Assembly: GCA_040755755.1 (NCBI GenBank)
Contig: JBFLZW010000001.1
Location: 62,001-126,000 of the forward strand
Origin: a bacterium
Lineage (GTDB): Bacteria > SZUA-182 > DTGQ01
Reading direction: 5' to 3'
DNA length: 64,000 bases
Made by a program: the position numbers and the translations under genes. This document shows, piece by piece, positions 25,540 through 34,639 of the stretch. Below the pieces are notes generated by a model. The model ran no database searches. It was not told the origin of the DNA and saw only the letters and a program-made list of their open reading frames with translations. Positions within the stretch are counted from its first letter, which is position 1; the number at the start of each line of letters is the position of its first letter.

Positions 25540-27948
25540 ATGAGGTTAGCATCTCCCATGAAAGGTATAGTAAGCTCCTGTGCCCGTTGTGCAGAGTATG
25601 GCGGGCACGGTGATTCCCGCCGGGAAAAAGTACGGGCCAGGCTGCTGGTCAAGGGTGTGGTTCAGGGAGTGGGCTTTCGTCCCTTTGTGGGCCGCTTTGC
25701 TCAGGAAAACCATGTATCCGGCTGGGTTTTGAATTCTTCTTCCGGCGTTGAAATCGAGGTCGAGGGACATCGCGGGGATGTGGAAAAGTTTGTGCAGGGG
25801 TTTGCTGAAAGAGTACCTTCCAGGGCATTGATAACCCGGCTCGATGTTTCCTATCATCCTCCGGCAGGATACCTTGGGTTCACTATTCAGGAGAGTATTG
25901 TTCAGCCCCAGGAATTCACCCTGATTTCGCCGGATCTTGCTATCTGCCCCGATTGCCTCCGCGAGCTTCGAGACCCCCGGAACCGGCGGTATGGCTATCC
26001 CTTTATCAACTGCACCAACTGCGGTCCGCGCTACACCATCATCCGGGATATCCCCTACGATCGCGCCAGAACAACCATGCAAAAATTTGTTATGTGTCCT
26101 GCCTGTGAGAGGGAGTATGGCGATCCCGCTGACCGAAGGTTCCACGCCCAGCCGAATGCCTGCCGGGACTGCGGCCCGAAAATCTGGCTGACTGACTCGA
26201 AGGGTAATCGATGCTCCGGCGATGCCGGAGCTGGCGACACTATAGTCAGGGCCAGGGACCTTTTGGCCCAGGGGAAGATTCTGGCCATCAAGGGGCTGGG
26301 CGGCTTTCATCTGGCCTGCGATGCAGGCGATGAAGAAGCTGTGCGGGCTTTACGGTCGCGGAAGAGACGGGAGGAAAAACCCTTTGCCCTCATGGCCGGA
26401 ACGGTCGCGGATATCAGGCTGTTTTGCCATGTTTCCGAACAGGAGGAGCAGAGTCTCACATCTCCCCGGGCGCCGATCGTCCTTCTCAAGAAGCGGGATG
26501 ATTCACTTCTTGCACCCTCCGTGGCCCCGAAGAGTGAGCATTTTGGGGTCATGCTTCCCTACACTCCGCTGCATCATCTGTTGATGGATGGTCCCTGTCC
26601 TGCCCTGGTCATGACCAGCGGCAATATCAGTCAGGAGCCGATTGTGATTTCCAACGAAGAGGCTCTGGCGAGGCTTTCAGGGATAGCCGATTATTTTCTC
26701 TTCCATGACCGGGATATTTATACCCGCGCCGATGATTCGATTGTTCAAATCGTGGAGGGAAAAGAAGCCCTCATTCGCCGGTCACGGGGATATTGCCCCC
26801 TGCCGGTTCATCTGGGGAAGCATTTCCGGCAAAACATCGGCCACCAGGGATACCGGGAAGTGCTGGCCTGCGGTGCTGAATTGAAAAACACCATTTGCCT
26901 GACCAGGGAGGAGGATGCTTTTGTCAGCCAGTACCTCGGTGATCTGGAAAACCTGGAAACCTTCCGGTTTTTTGAGCACACGGTCAATAAAATGAAGCGC
27001 ATCCTGAAAGTCGATCCCAAAATCATCGCCTATGACCTGCATCCGGATTACCTGAGCACCAAGTATGCGCAAGCCGCCGCCGGATTCGATCTTCGGGTCC
27101 CCGTGCAGCATCATCATGCTCATATAGCCAGTTGTATGGCAGAGAATGGACTGGATGGCAGGGTAATCGGGATCGCCTGGGACGGCACCGGATACGGCGA
27201 GGATGGATGCATCTGGGGAGGTGAATTTCTGGTTGCCGATTTTGCCTCCTTTGAGCGAAAAGCCTTCTTTTCGTATGTTCCCCTGCCGGGAGGACACATG
27301 GCCATCAGGGAGCCGTATCGCATGGCCTTCAGCTATCTTTACCAGGTGTTCGGAGAGGGGCTGATGGACCTGGACCTGAACTTTCTGCGTCAGATCGACC
27401 GGGGTAAACAGCGGGCGGTTATGGAAATTATTCGAAAAGGAATCAACTCTCCCCTGACTTCCAGTGCGGGGAGGATTTTCGAGGCCCTTGCCAGCATCCT
27501 GGGAGTAAGGCACCGAAACACCTTTGAAGGGCAGGCAGCCATGGACCTTGAGTACCTTGCCTCTTCAGCGAAGGTCAGGGAGGGGGTATCCTCATACCCT
27601 TATATCATCAGGCAGGCAGCCAGCCAGTACCTGATCGAAACAGCGCCCATGTTTGAGCGGATCGTGCATGACCTCGTTGACCATCAGGATCCGGCCCGAA
27701 TTGCCTTCCGGTTTCATTCGACGATGGCTGATATTGCGGTTGAAGTTTGCCGGAAGATCAGAGAAGAATATGGCCTCAGCAGAGTTGCCTTGAGCGGAGG
27801 GGTCTTTCAGAACCGTCTTTTGACCTCACTCCTGCTCGGAAAGCTGTCCGACCAGGAGTTTGACTGCTATCAGCAGTGGAAGGTTCCCCCCAATGACGGG
27901 GGTATCTCTCTGGGACAGGCAGCAATTGCCATTGGCAGATCTTGCTAA
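25540..27948 (+). CDS. hypF: Carbamoyltransferase HypF
   Basis: About 800 aa, full length. Makes the CN ligands of the NiFe centre from carbamoyl phosphate, with HypE. Domains in order: acylphosphatase (GVVQGVGFRPFVGRFAQ), two zinc fingers (CPDC..CTNC and CPAC..CRDC), YrdC-like (IKGLGGFHLACDA; MTSGNISQEPI), Kae1-like transferase (HHHAHIASCMAENG; WDGTGYGEDG; SGGVFQNRLLT). Start uncertain: GTG 25531, ATG 25540 or ATG 25558; the first lies in a repeat. hypC, hypD and hypE, also required, are not in the window. Confidence 0.95.
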   Translation: MRLASPMKGIVSSCARCAEYGGHGDSRREKVRARLLVKGVVQGVGFRPFVGRFAQENHVSGWVLNSSSGVEIEVEGHRGDVEKFVQGFAERVPSRALITRLDVSYHPPAGYLGFTIQESIVQPQEFTLISPDLAICPDCLRELRDPRNRRYGYPFINCTNCGPRYTIIRDIPYDRARTTMQKFVMCPACEREYGDPADRRFHAQPNACRDCGPKIWLTDSKGNRCSGDAGAGDTIVRARDLLAQGKILAIKGLGGFHLACDAGDEEAVRALRSRKRREEKPFALMAGTVADIRLFCHVSEQEEQSLTSPRAPIVLLKKRDDSLLAPSVAPKSEHFGVMLPYTPLHHLLMDGPCPALVMTSGNISQEPIVISNEEALARLSGIADYFLFHDRDIYTRADDSIVQIVEGKEALIRRSRGYCPLPVHLGKHFRQNIGHQGYREVLACGAELKNTICLTREEDAFVSQYLGDLENLETFRFFEHTVNKMKRILKVDPKIIAYDLHPDYLSTKYAQAAAGFDLRVPVQHHHAHIASCMAENGLDGRVIGIAWDGTGYGEDGCIWGGEFLVADFASFERKAFFSYVPLPGGHMAIREPYRMAFSYLYQVFGEGLMDLDLNFLRQIDRGKQRAVMEIIRKGINSPLTSSAGRIFEALASILGVRHRNTFEGQAAMDLEYLASSAKVREGVSSYPYIIRQAASQYLIETAPMFERIVHDLVDHQDPARIAFRFHSTMADIAVEVCRKIREEYGLSRVALSGGVFQNRLLTSLLLGKLSDQEFDCYQQWKVPPNDGGISLGQAAIAIGRSC

Positions 27949-28032
27949 GTGTACACAACGCGGCAAATCCCCATCATAAACCTTCCTGAGAGTTGAGCTG
28001 TCATTATTTGTCATTTTCAGGCTGTGCTTTTC

Positions 28033-28061
28033 TTGACTAAACAAAACAGCCACGGTACAAT
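28033..28061 (+). promoter_or_regulatory. Predicted sigma70 promoter for the hydrogenase operon
   Basis: TTGACT (28033-28038), exactly 17 bases, TACAAT (28056-28061), in an AT-rich 195-base gap between hypF and the protease gene. It implies an untranslated leader of about 75 bases. No sigma54 GG-N10-GC pattern was noticed. Confidence 0.65.
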
Positions 28062-28143
28062 CTGATATATTGCACATTAAGGATTGCCTTTAATATTTTA
28101 TTTCACAAACTCCCCAATTTTTTAAAATTATTTTTATTTATAT

Positions 28144-28638
28144 ATGGGAAAATATAAGCTAACCATTCTGGGTTTAGGGAATCTTTTACTGAAAGATGAA
28201 GGCTTTGGCGTACATTTTGTCCGTCACTTTCAGGATAAGTATTGTCTGCCTGAGAACATGGCAATCATTGATGGAGGTACGCTCGGTTATGCGCTGATGG
28301 ACGTTATCTGCCAGACAGAACACCTTTTGGTAGTCGATACGGTCAAGGCGGACGATAAGCCGGGATCGATTTACCGCTTCTCTCCAGAGGCAATTCCAGC
28401 CTGTCTGGATTATGCAACCAGTGCCCATGAGGTGGAATTTCTGGATGTTCTGCTCAAGGCCGAGATGCTGGGAGAGGCACCATCGACAGCCATCATCGCC
28501 GTAGTCCCGGAAGATATGCAGGGAATGGGAATGGAATTAAGCAAGGTCATGCAGGCTGCGCTTCTCACAGTAGAAGATGTGGTCAAAAAGGAGATTGAAA
28601 ATCTTGGTGGAAGTTTTTCGCTTTTGGTCGTTCAATAG
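28144..28638 (+). CDS. hyaD: Hydrogenase maturation protease (HyaD/HupD family)
   Basis: 164 aa. Nickel-dependent endopeptidase that clips the C-terminal peptide of the large subunit after metal insertion. Conserved LGLGNLLLKDEGFGV with the metal Glu, VVDTVKADD with the Asp, and SAHEVEF with the His. No obvious ribosome site before ATG 28144. First gene of the structural cluster, ahead of small and large subunits, which is a less common order. Confidence 0.93.
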   Translation: MGKYKLTILGLGNLLLKDEGFGVHFVRHFQDKYCLPENMAIIDGGTLGYALMDVICQTEHLLVVDTVKADDKPGSIYRFSPEAIPACLDYATSAHEVEFLDVLLKAEMLGEAPSTAIIAVVPEDMQGMGMELSKVMQAALLTVEDVVKKEIENLGGSFSLLVVQ

Positions 28639-28689
28639 GTAATCCCCAGCTCAACCGGCACTTATAGTCGGTTAGGAAGGAGGATTTTT

Positions 28690-29892
28690 ATGGCCTTGGA
28701 TGAAATGTTTTCAAACAAGGGTGAGCAGCTGAGGGCCTGCTATGATGCCTTAATGAAGAAATGCGACTCTCACCTTGAGAAAATGCACCAGGAGCTGCCG
28801 CTGCCTCAAGACAAGTGGAATGAGGCCCTGATTTCTCGCGGGGTGAGCAGGCGTGATTTTCTGAAATGGTGTTCGATTATGACTGCCGCCCTGACACTGC
28901 CACCTGCTTTTACCCCCAAAGTGGCTCAGGCTGCCGAGATGGCCAGCCGTATCCCCGTTGTCTGGCTCAATCTGTCCGAGTGTACCGGCTGTACCGAAGC
29001 TTTGCTTCGAAGCTCCTATCCGAACATCGATGATCTAATTCTGGACACGATCTCGCTGGAGTACCACGAGACCCTGATGGTGGCCTCCGGACATCAGGCT
29101 GAGGAATGTCTGAACGAAGCCCTGGAAAAATTCGCCGGACAGTTTGTCTGTGTTATCGAGGGGGCCATTCCTCTGGGAATGAACGGGAAGTACCTCACTA
29201 TTGGAGCCAGGGGGAAAACCGGGTATGAGATAGCCAAAGAAGTAGCTTCGAAAGCGGCTATGGTCATCAGTATTGGCTCATGTTCTTCCTTTGGGAATAT
29301 TCCGGCAGCCAGACCGAATCCAACCCAAGCCCGGGGGATCGGGGATGCGCTGAAAATCCCGACGGTCAATATTGCCGGATGTCCCCCCAATGCCACGAAT
29401 TTTGTCGGTACCCTGCTGCACTACATCCTGTTTGGTGCGCTTCCTGCCCTTGACAGGCTGGGCCGTCCTCTGTGGGCCTATGGGAAGCGGATCCACGATT
29501 TTTGTGAGCGCCGTCCCCATTACGATGCCGGAGAGTTTGTGGAGGAATGGGGAGACGAGTATGCCAAACGGGGATTTTGTCTCTACAAGGTTGGATGCAA
29601 AGGGCCGTATACCTATGCCAATTGCAGTCAGGTCCGGTTCAACCAGGGCTCCTCATGGCCGGTGATGGCCGGGCATGGATGCATGGGGTGTACCGAGCCG
29701 GGATTTTGGGACAGGATGGCCCCCCTCGAAAAACCGATGGCCGACCATGCTCCTCTTCCCCTGGCTGGAGTTGAAGCGACGGCTGATGAGATCGGTATCG
29801 GATTGGCGGCGGTAACACTGGCTGGAATCGGTGTCCATGCTGTAGGAAGCGTGCTCAGAGGAGTTGGAAAAGAGAAAGGAGGCGAGGAATAA
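28690..29892 (+). CDS. hyaA: [NiFe] hydrogenase small subunit
   Basis: 400 aa. Twin-arginine signal SRRDFLKWCSIMTAALTLPP near residues 54-73 after an unusually long n-region of about 50 residues. Iron-sulfur ligands: LSECTGCTEALLR (proximal), GSCSSFGNIPAA, NIAGCPPNATNF, then RPHYDAGEF with later Cys residues (CLYKVGCKGPYTYANC, HGCMGCTEPGFWD) for distal and medial clusters. A C-terminal hydrophobic helix (IGLAAVTLAGIGVHAVGSVL) anchors it to the membrane. This is a group 1 periplasmic H2-uptake enzyme. AGGAGG precedes the ATG. Confidence 0.96.
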   Translation: MALDEMFSNKGEQLRACYDALMKKCDSHLEKMHQELPLPQDKWNEALISRGVSRRDFLKWCSIMTAALTLPPAFTPKVAQAAEMASRIPVVWLNLSECTGCTEALLRSSYPNIDDLILDTISLEYHETLMVASGHQAEECLNEALEKFAGQFVCVIEGAIPLGMNGKYLTIGARGKTGYEIAKEVASKAAMVISIGSCSSFGNIPAARPNPTQARGIGDALKIPTVNIAGCPPNATNFVGTLLHYILFGALPALDRLGRPLWAYGKRIHDFCERRPHYDAGEFVEEWGDEYAKRGFCLYKVGCKGPYTYANCSQVRFNQGSSWPVMAGHGCMGCTEPGFWDRMAPLEKPMADHAPLPLAGVEATADEIGIGLAAVTLAGIGVHAVGSVLRGVGKEKGGEE

Positions 29893-29893
29893 C

Positions 29894-31567
29894 ATGGCCA
29901 GGCGCATTATCGTCGATCCGATTACCAGAATCGAAGGGCATCTTCGAATCGAAGTGGAAATAGATGACAATAATCGTGTTATTGACGCCTGGAGCTCAGC
30001 TACCTTATGGCGGGGATTCGAACAGATTTTACAGGGAAGGGACCCCAGGGATGCAGGGCTGATTACCCAGAGATTCTGCGGCGTATGCACCTATTCCCAT
30101 TACGAGGCAGCCACCCTGGCTGTAGAAGATGCCATTGGTGTGGTGCCGCCGAAAAACGCCCGGATCATCAGAAACCTCATCCAGGGAGCGCAATACCTTC
30201 ATGACAAGATGGTGCACTTTTACCATCTTCATGGCCTTGACTGGGTGGATATTGTCAGCGCGTTGTCAGCCAAACCGGGTGATGCCGTGGATCTGGCCCG
30301 CAGTGTCTGTGAAAACCCGTACAACTGCTCGGTCAGTCATTACGAGGAAGTCCAAAAACGGCTGACCGCCTTTGTCCAGAGCGGCCGGCTCGGCCCCTTT
30401 GCCCACGCTTATTGGGGCAATGCATCCTATAAGCTTCCGCCTCCCGCCAACCTGGTCATCGCCTCTCACTACCTGGATGCTCTGAGCGTCCAGCGGGTGG
30501 CGGCTCAGATGATGGCTCTGTTTGGCGGTAAGAATCCCCATCCGCAGACTCTGGTCGTCGGCGGTGTGACCAGCGTGATGGATGCCATGAATGCCGCCCG
30601 GCTGGGAGAGTATCTCTACCGGCTGAAGGAGGTGAAGAAATTCATTGAAACTGCCTACTTCCCTGATGTTCTCCTGGCTGCTCAGTATTACAAGGATGAG
30701 GGAGCGGCAGGTATCGGTGCTGGAGTGAAAAATTACCTCAGCTATGGAGGATTTCCCCTCGACGATCAATGGCAGGGAAAGCTCTTTCCCCGCGGAGCGA
30801 TCCTGGGAGGGAATTTGAGCCAGGTTTATGATATCGACGAGAAGAAGATCACCGAGGAAGTGACCCATTCCTGGTATGAGGGAAATGGTGCTGTGCACCC
30901 CTATGAGGGTGAAACCAGACCGGATTATACCGGCTTCGATGCGCAGGGGTACCTCAAAGGGAATGAAAAGTACAGTTGGGTCAAGGCTCCCCGCTATGAC
31001 GGAAAGCCCATGGAAGTTGGCCCCCTGGCCAGGATCCTGGTCGGCTATGCCGGAGGGGACAAGAAGATCAGAGAACTGGTCGATGGCTTGATCGGCAAAA
31101 CCGGCATCCCCACCGATGCCCTTTTCTCGACTCTCGGACGGACAGCAGCCCGCTGTCTTGAGGCCAGGCTGGTGGCTGACCATGTTGAAGGGTGGGTTTA
31201 CGAACTGGTGGGTAATATCAAGGCCGGTGACCAGAGGACCTGGACCCGGTGCGATATCCCGCAATCAGCTCAAGGCCGGGGAATGACCGAGGCCCCGCGG
31301 GGTGCTCTGGGACACTGGATAAGGATCGAGAACAGGGCCATAGCCAATTACCAGGCTGTTGTGCCCTCAACCTGGAATGCCTCGCCACGGGACGCAAAAG
31401 GGCAAAGAGGCCCGTATGAGGAATCTCTGGTCGGAACCGTGCTGGCCAACCCGGATCAGCCCCTGGAAATTATCCGCACTATTCACTCCTTTGATCCCTG
31501 CCTTGCCTGCGCGGTCCATATTATCGATCCGCGAAGAAGCACGATCAGAGAATTCAAGATCCAATGA
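29894..31567 (+). CDS. hyaB: [NiFe] hydrogenase large subunit
   Basis: 557 aa from ATG 29894 (GGAGGCGAGG upstream), 1 base after the small-subunit stop. Nickel ligands: RFCGVCTYSH near residue 60 and the C-terminal DPCLACAVH. The 15 residues after that His (IIDPRRSTIREFKIQ) are the peptide removed by the protease at 28144, so the precursor is intact. Oxidises H2 at the NiFe(CN)2CO centre and is exported with the small subunit through Tat. Confidence 0.97.
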   Translation: MARRIIVDPITRIEGHLRIEVEIDDNNRVIDAWSSATLWRGFEQILQGRDPRDAGLITQRFCGVCTYSHYEAATLAVEDAIGVVPPKNARIIRNLIQGAQYLHDKMVHFYHLHGLDWVDIVSALSAKPGDAVDLARSVCENPYNCSVSHYEEVQKRLTAFVQSGRLGPFAHAYWGNASYKLPPPANLVIASHYLDALSVQRVAAQMMALFGGKNPHPQTLVVGGVTSVMDAMNAARLGEYLYRLKEVKKFIETAYFPDVLLAAQYYKDEGAAGIGAGVKNYLSYGGFPLDDQWQGKLFPRGAILGGNLSQVYDIDEKKITEEVTHSWYEGNGAVHPYEGETRPDYTGFDAQGYLKGNEKYSWVKAPRYDGKPMEVGPLARILVGYAGGDKKIRELVDGLIGKTGIPTDALFSTLGRTAARCLEARLVADHVEGWVYELVGNIKAGDQRTWTRCDIPQSAQGRGMTEAPRGALGHWIRIENRAIANYQAVVPSTWNASPRDAKGQRGPYEESLVGTVLANPDQPLEIIRTIHSFDPCLACAVHIIDPRRSTIREFKIQ

Positions 31568-31591
31568 GGAGGAAGGGAGGTCAAAGGTTCG

Positions 31592-32323
31592 ATGAAAGAT
31601 GCAATAAGGAATCCAGTGAGGAACTCAATAAGGGAAAAAAGAGCGGGGTTAATACGGCCCCTGATAGCGAGAAGACAGTGGTCCGTGGCCATGTGCATCA
31701 ACCATTGGGCTATGGCCGTCTGTATCGTGATTCTGGTTATCAGTGGATTGTACATTGGCCGCCCTCTTACCATAGCGGCAGGGGAGACCTGGCAGAAGTT
31801 TTCCATGGCCCAGGTCCGCTTCGTTCACCTTCTCTTTGGCTTCATCCTGACAGCGCTTCTTGTCTGGCGGGCTTACCTGGCGTTTTTTTCACGCTTTCAT
31901 GCAGACTGGAAAGATTTTTTTGCCTGGCTCGATCTGCAAAATGTCTATAAGCAGGTCAAGTTTTATACCCTCATTACCACCGAGATGCCGGAGCATACCG
32001 GATTGTATGGTACCTTGCAGGCTGCGGCTTATGGCTTTTTGCTGGTTATGGTCTTTGTGGTTGTCATAACCGGCCTGATTCTCTACGCTGCCCTTTACCG
32101 GGCAGGACTTGGGGGGATTGTCTATTCGGTTTCCCGGTACCTGGAAGGCGCTTTCGGCGGTCTGGCCGGAGCCCGCTTTATTCACCATATCCTGACCTGG
32201 GGCTTTGTATTATTCATCTTTGTCCATACCTATCTGGCATTCTGGTATGATATCGTTTCCCAGAAAGGTACCATTTCCTCGATTATCAGTGGCCGGGTAT
32301 TTGAAAAGGCAGGGGAGCATTAG
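31592..32323 (+). CDS. hyaC: Hydrogenase cytochrome b subunit
   Basis: 243 aa, four hydrophobic segments (about 36-56, 75-96, 130-155, 195-220) with His residues for two b hemes (INHWAMAV, VRFVHLLFGF, RFIHHILTWG, FVHTYLAFW). Takes electrons from the small subunit to quinone. A soluble arginine-rich N-terminus of about 30 residues precedes the first helix. GGGAGG lies about 12 bases before ATG. Last gene of the operon; a hairpin follows at 32406. Confidence 0.93.
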   Translation: MKDAIRNPVRNSIREKRAGLIRPLIARRQWSVAMCINHWAMAVCIVILVISGLYIGRPLTIAAGETWQKFSMAQVRFVHLLFGFILTALLVWRAYLAFFSRFHADWKDFFAWLDLQNVYKQVKFYTLITTEMPEHTGLYGTLQAAAYGFLLVMVFVVVITGLILYAALYRAGLGGIVYSVSRYLEGAFGGLAGARFIHHILTWGFVLFIFVHTYLAFWYDIVSQKGTISSIISGRVFEKAGEH

Positions 32324-32405
32324 TCCCGCTGGCTGACTGCTGACCGCGGGAATTGCGTGGCCCCGGTCAGGGGCAGCAAACAGATTGCGGAGTACAGATT
32401 GCGAA

Positions 32406-32436
32406 GTATTGGGTGGGACTTTTGCCCACCCAATAC
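32406..32436. repeat. Perfect 12-bp inverted repeat after hyaC
   Basis: GTATTGGGTGGG and CCCACCCAATAC around a 7-base loop. Related to the hairpin at 6041. May stop or stabilise the hydrogenase transcript, but the T-run is missing. Confidence 0.6.
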
Positions 32437-32460
32437 TCCGAAGAATGCACTTGATTTCCT

Positions 32461-32488
32461 CGTCATTCCCGCTTTCGCGGGAATGACG
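32461..32488. repeat. REP-like palindrome CGTCATTCCCGC
   Basis: CGTCATTCCCGC, TTTC, GCGGGAATGACG: 12-bp perfect arms. A shorter copy is at 62102-62121. This palindrome type is widespread in bacterial genomes. It supplies the last codons and stop of the DUF2442 gene on the minus strand. Confidence 0.75.
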
Positions 32489-32735
32489 GTTGAAACTCTT
32501 CCTTTGACACAGTTTCCCATCGTGCCTGAATAGTATCGGCAGAAAGGTCTGCTCCGCAGTCCCATTCGATAAAGTATTTGCCGTTATGAATTCGTTCAAA
32601 CTCACTTCTGTCTTTGAGCGGTGCGAAGACTTCGGATTCAAGATACGGCTTTACGTCAAATAAACCTGTTTTCCCATCTTCGGCTTTGATGTACAGCATG
32701 TAATTATCTTTTGGAATAATTTCTGCAATAATCAT
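32463..32735 (-). CDS. DUF2442 protein
   Basis: 90 aa. MIIAEIIPKDNYMLYIKAEDGKTGLFDVKPYL.. matches DUF2442 proteins, small beta-rich proteins often paired with DUF4160 and treated as toxin-antitoxin components. No DUF4160 gene is adjacent. The final residues (SFPRKRE) come from the REP palindrome, so the native C-terminus was probably replaced or extended when the repeat arrived. Follows the RelE-like gene on the same strand. Confidence 0.7.
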   Translation of the reverse strand: MIIAEIIPKDNYMLYIKAEDGKTGLFDVKPYLESEVFAPLKDRSEFERIHNGKYFIEWDCGADLSADTIQARWETVSKEEFQPSFPRKRE

Positions 32736-32781
32736 TGATCAAGCCCTTGTATTGGAAAGGGTTTCTTGCCGCTATTAGAAT

Positions 32782-33138
32782 CTATCTACCATGCGTTTCT
32801 GTAAGAATACGCCGAATTTGATCTGCTGACACATCTCCTTGATCCAATTTGGAATAGATTGTCACCAGAATAATCTGGTTTGGAGACTTAAGATAATATA
32901 TCAAGCGATATCCAGAACGTTTACCCTTTCTAATATCACCATTTCTAATCCGTACTTTGAATACGGTATAAGCTGTTCCCTGTATACGATCACCAACCGC
33001 TTCACCTTTACAGAGCGCATCAATTATCGGCTGAACATCAGACCGAATCTGAAGGTATTTCTTAGCCAAGTGGCGAAGGTTACGTTTAAACTCAGGAGTA
33101 TACTCTACAGAGGTTGATTTTGAAGCCTCATCCGACAT
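32782..33138 (-). CDS. RelE/ParE-family toxin
   Basis: About 118 aa from ATG 33138 (alternative ATG 33147). VEYTPEFKRNLRHLAKKY at the N-terminus and KVRIRNGDIRKGKRSGYRLIYYLKSPNQIILVTIYSK match RelE-type ribosome-dependent mRNA endonucleases. Basic residues for mRNA binding are kept. The start overlaps the end of the upstream small gene, the usual antitoxin-first operon. Confidence 0.82.
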   Translation of the reverse strand: MSDEASKSTSVEYTPEFKRNLRHLAKKYLQIRSDVQPIIDALCKGEAVGDRIQGTAYTVFKVRIRNGDIRKGKRSGYRLIYYLKSPNQIILVTIYSKLDQGDVSADQIRRILTETHGR

Positions 33139-33352
33139 CAATATCATCCCATAAATTAGATACTGAGCTTGTTTCACCCTCTAGAGCTTCTTTTAAGCCC
33201 TGGTGGAAACTCGCCTTCGCCGGCTTTAAGGTTACGCTTTCACGAAATAGGTGGACAATCTGAAGTAAGTTCGGGAGATATTCCTCTGGAGTCTCCCTAA
33301 TTTCACGAATCAATTGTTCCTCATAACTGGATGTTTTGATAGACATAATCAT
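33128..33352 (-). CDS. Antitoxin partner of the RelE-like toxin
   Basis: 74 aa, helical and acidic (YEEQLIREIRETPEEYLPNLLQIVHLF..LWDDIDVG). It resembles DUF2281/VapB-like short antitoxins that precede RelE toxins. No HTH is evident. AAGGAAAT upstream of ATG 33352 or in-frame ATG 33346. The stop lies inside the toxin start region, giving coupled translation. Confidence 0.65.
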   Translation of the reverse strand: MIMSIKTSSYEEQLIREIRETPEEYLPNLLQIVHLFRESVTLKPAKASFHQGLKEALEGETSSVSNLWDDIDVG

Positions 33353-34363
33353 GATTTCCTTCTTTAACTTATTATAACCTGAACAATGTAATGTAGTCTT
33401 TCATTTAGGATTTGTCAGTAAATAACCTGAACATTTCTATGTATACAACTGCCTGAAAGGGGCGGAAAATTCAAGCTATATTCTGAACACCGTTCAACTT
33501 AATTCTGGACAGCTCCTTAGTCTTTCATTTAGAATTATATATGAACTATGGTTAGTCGATTAACACTTAACTAATGAAGTTTCCATACCTTTCAGGTATT
33601 ATATCAAATGAAAAGATATTTTCAAATTTTTTATCAAAAGGGGAAATCAGGGGGGAAATTCATCCACTACTCTTTGCAAAAAATACTGACCACCTCTAAC
33701 TACTTATTTTCAATTATTTTTAATAACTTAAATAATTGGGCGCTATCAACCTTAATCAGTGGTTCCTACCGTGTGAAGGCATATTCACAGGGGGCTTGAT
33801 CAATCCCATATCCTGTTATCTCTTTGAGTTATTTAATAAAATTCTATTATTCCTTTCTGTGTGCCATTCTTTATATCATGTTATATTATGATTGTCAGGG
33901 GGGAATGAAAGGGGAATATGTTACCATAAACCAAGACTACATACCGGGCTGGACAAGAATATCTGGTAATGTCAACCCGAAAATCATTCACTCCTGCACA
34001 CTCATGGCATCTATAGGTAATTATGCCATATATAAGCCTGGAAGATAATGCCTGTTTGCTCTTGGCATTCTTCACACACCACCCTTCATCGCCCTTTTCC
34101 CCCTGACTTTTTTAGAAGGTCAATTTTTGGTTAGAAATTGCCCTTCTAAGGACAAAAATAAATGTCTATTTTGTAGTTATCTATTTTAATTTCATATGCT
34201 TGCCGTGGTCCGACTCGGTAGCCCACGGTAGCCCTGGTAGCCCGTATGGCGGACAGGGCATTCACCCCCCTGACTTCTGTCATGCGAAGGAAGTGTCCTC
34301 CGAGCTAATCCTTTCAAAAAATAACCCTTGACCTTTTCTAACCAGTCCATTAAACTGGTTGTT
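33353..34363. other. 1-kb AT-rich gap between toxin-antitoxin operons
   Basis: Two tiny plus frames (33608-33799, 33824-34048) look random. Seen: direct repeat TAGTCTTTCATTTAG (near 33393 and 33520), ATAACCTGAACA twice (33373, 33424), and a hairpin at 34112-34149 (TTAGAAGG..CAATTT / AAATTG..CCTTCTAA). GGTAGCCC recurs three times near 34209-34240. No gene supported. Confidence 0.5.
34328..34356 (+). promoter_or_regulatory. Predicted promoter for the Phd-VapC operon, possibly leaderless
   Basis: TTGACC (34328-34333), 17 bases, TAAACT (34351-34356). The antitoxin ATG begins 8 bases after the -10 box and no ribosome site precedes it, so the transcript may start at or next to the ATG. Confidence 0.5.
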
Positions 34364-34639
34364 ATGAAAACAATAAAAGATTCAAAGAAAAATTCAAACA
34401 ACACAATCAGTGCCTTTGACGCCAAGACACATCTATCCCGTTTATTAAAAGAAGTTCAGGATGGGCAAATCTTTACCATCACCAAAAGAGGGAAACCCGT
34501 TGCTCGTCTGGTTCCATTTCCGGAAGGTAAAGAAAAGATGGGAAGGTATGAAATTTTAAGAGAATTTGATTCTATCAGAGAAAAGATCGAGGGGAAAGTT
34601 GATATTCAATCTTATATCGAGGAAGGCAGAAAGTATTAA
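34364..34639 (+). CDS. Phd/YefM-family antitoxin
   Basis: 91 aa. NTISAFDAKTHLSRLLKEVQDGQIFTITKRGKPVARLVPF is the classic Phd/YefM DNA-binding domain; the C-terminus (IREKIEGKVDIQSYIEEGRKY) should bind the toxin. Start at ATG 34364 rather than 34328, which would overlap the promoter. TAATG overlap with the PIN gene. Confidence 0.9.
   Translation: MKTIKDSKKNSNNTISAFDAKTHLSRLLKEVQDGQIFTITKRGKPVARLVPFPEGKEKMGRYEILREFDSIREKIEGKVDIQSYIEEGRKY

Noticed and set aside
31564-31950. ORF overlapping the start of hyaC
   Set aside because: Out-of-frame shadow; hyaC has four membrane helices and heme histidines in its own frame.
33608-34048. Two small plus-strand ORFs in the gap between toxin-antitoxin operons
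   Set aside because: AT-rich chance frames without ribosome sites or protein-like composition.
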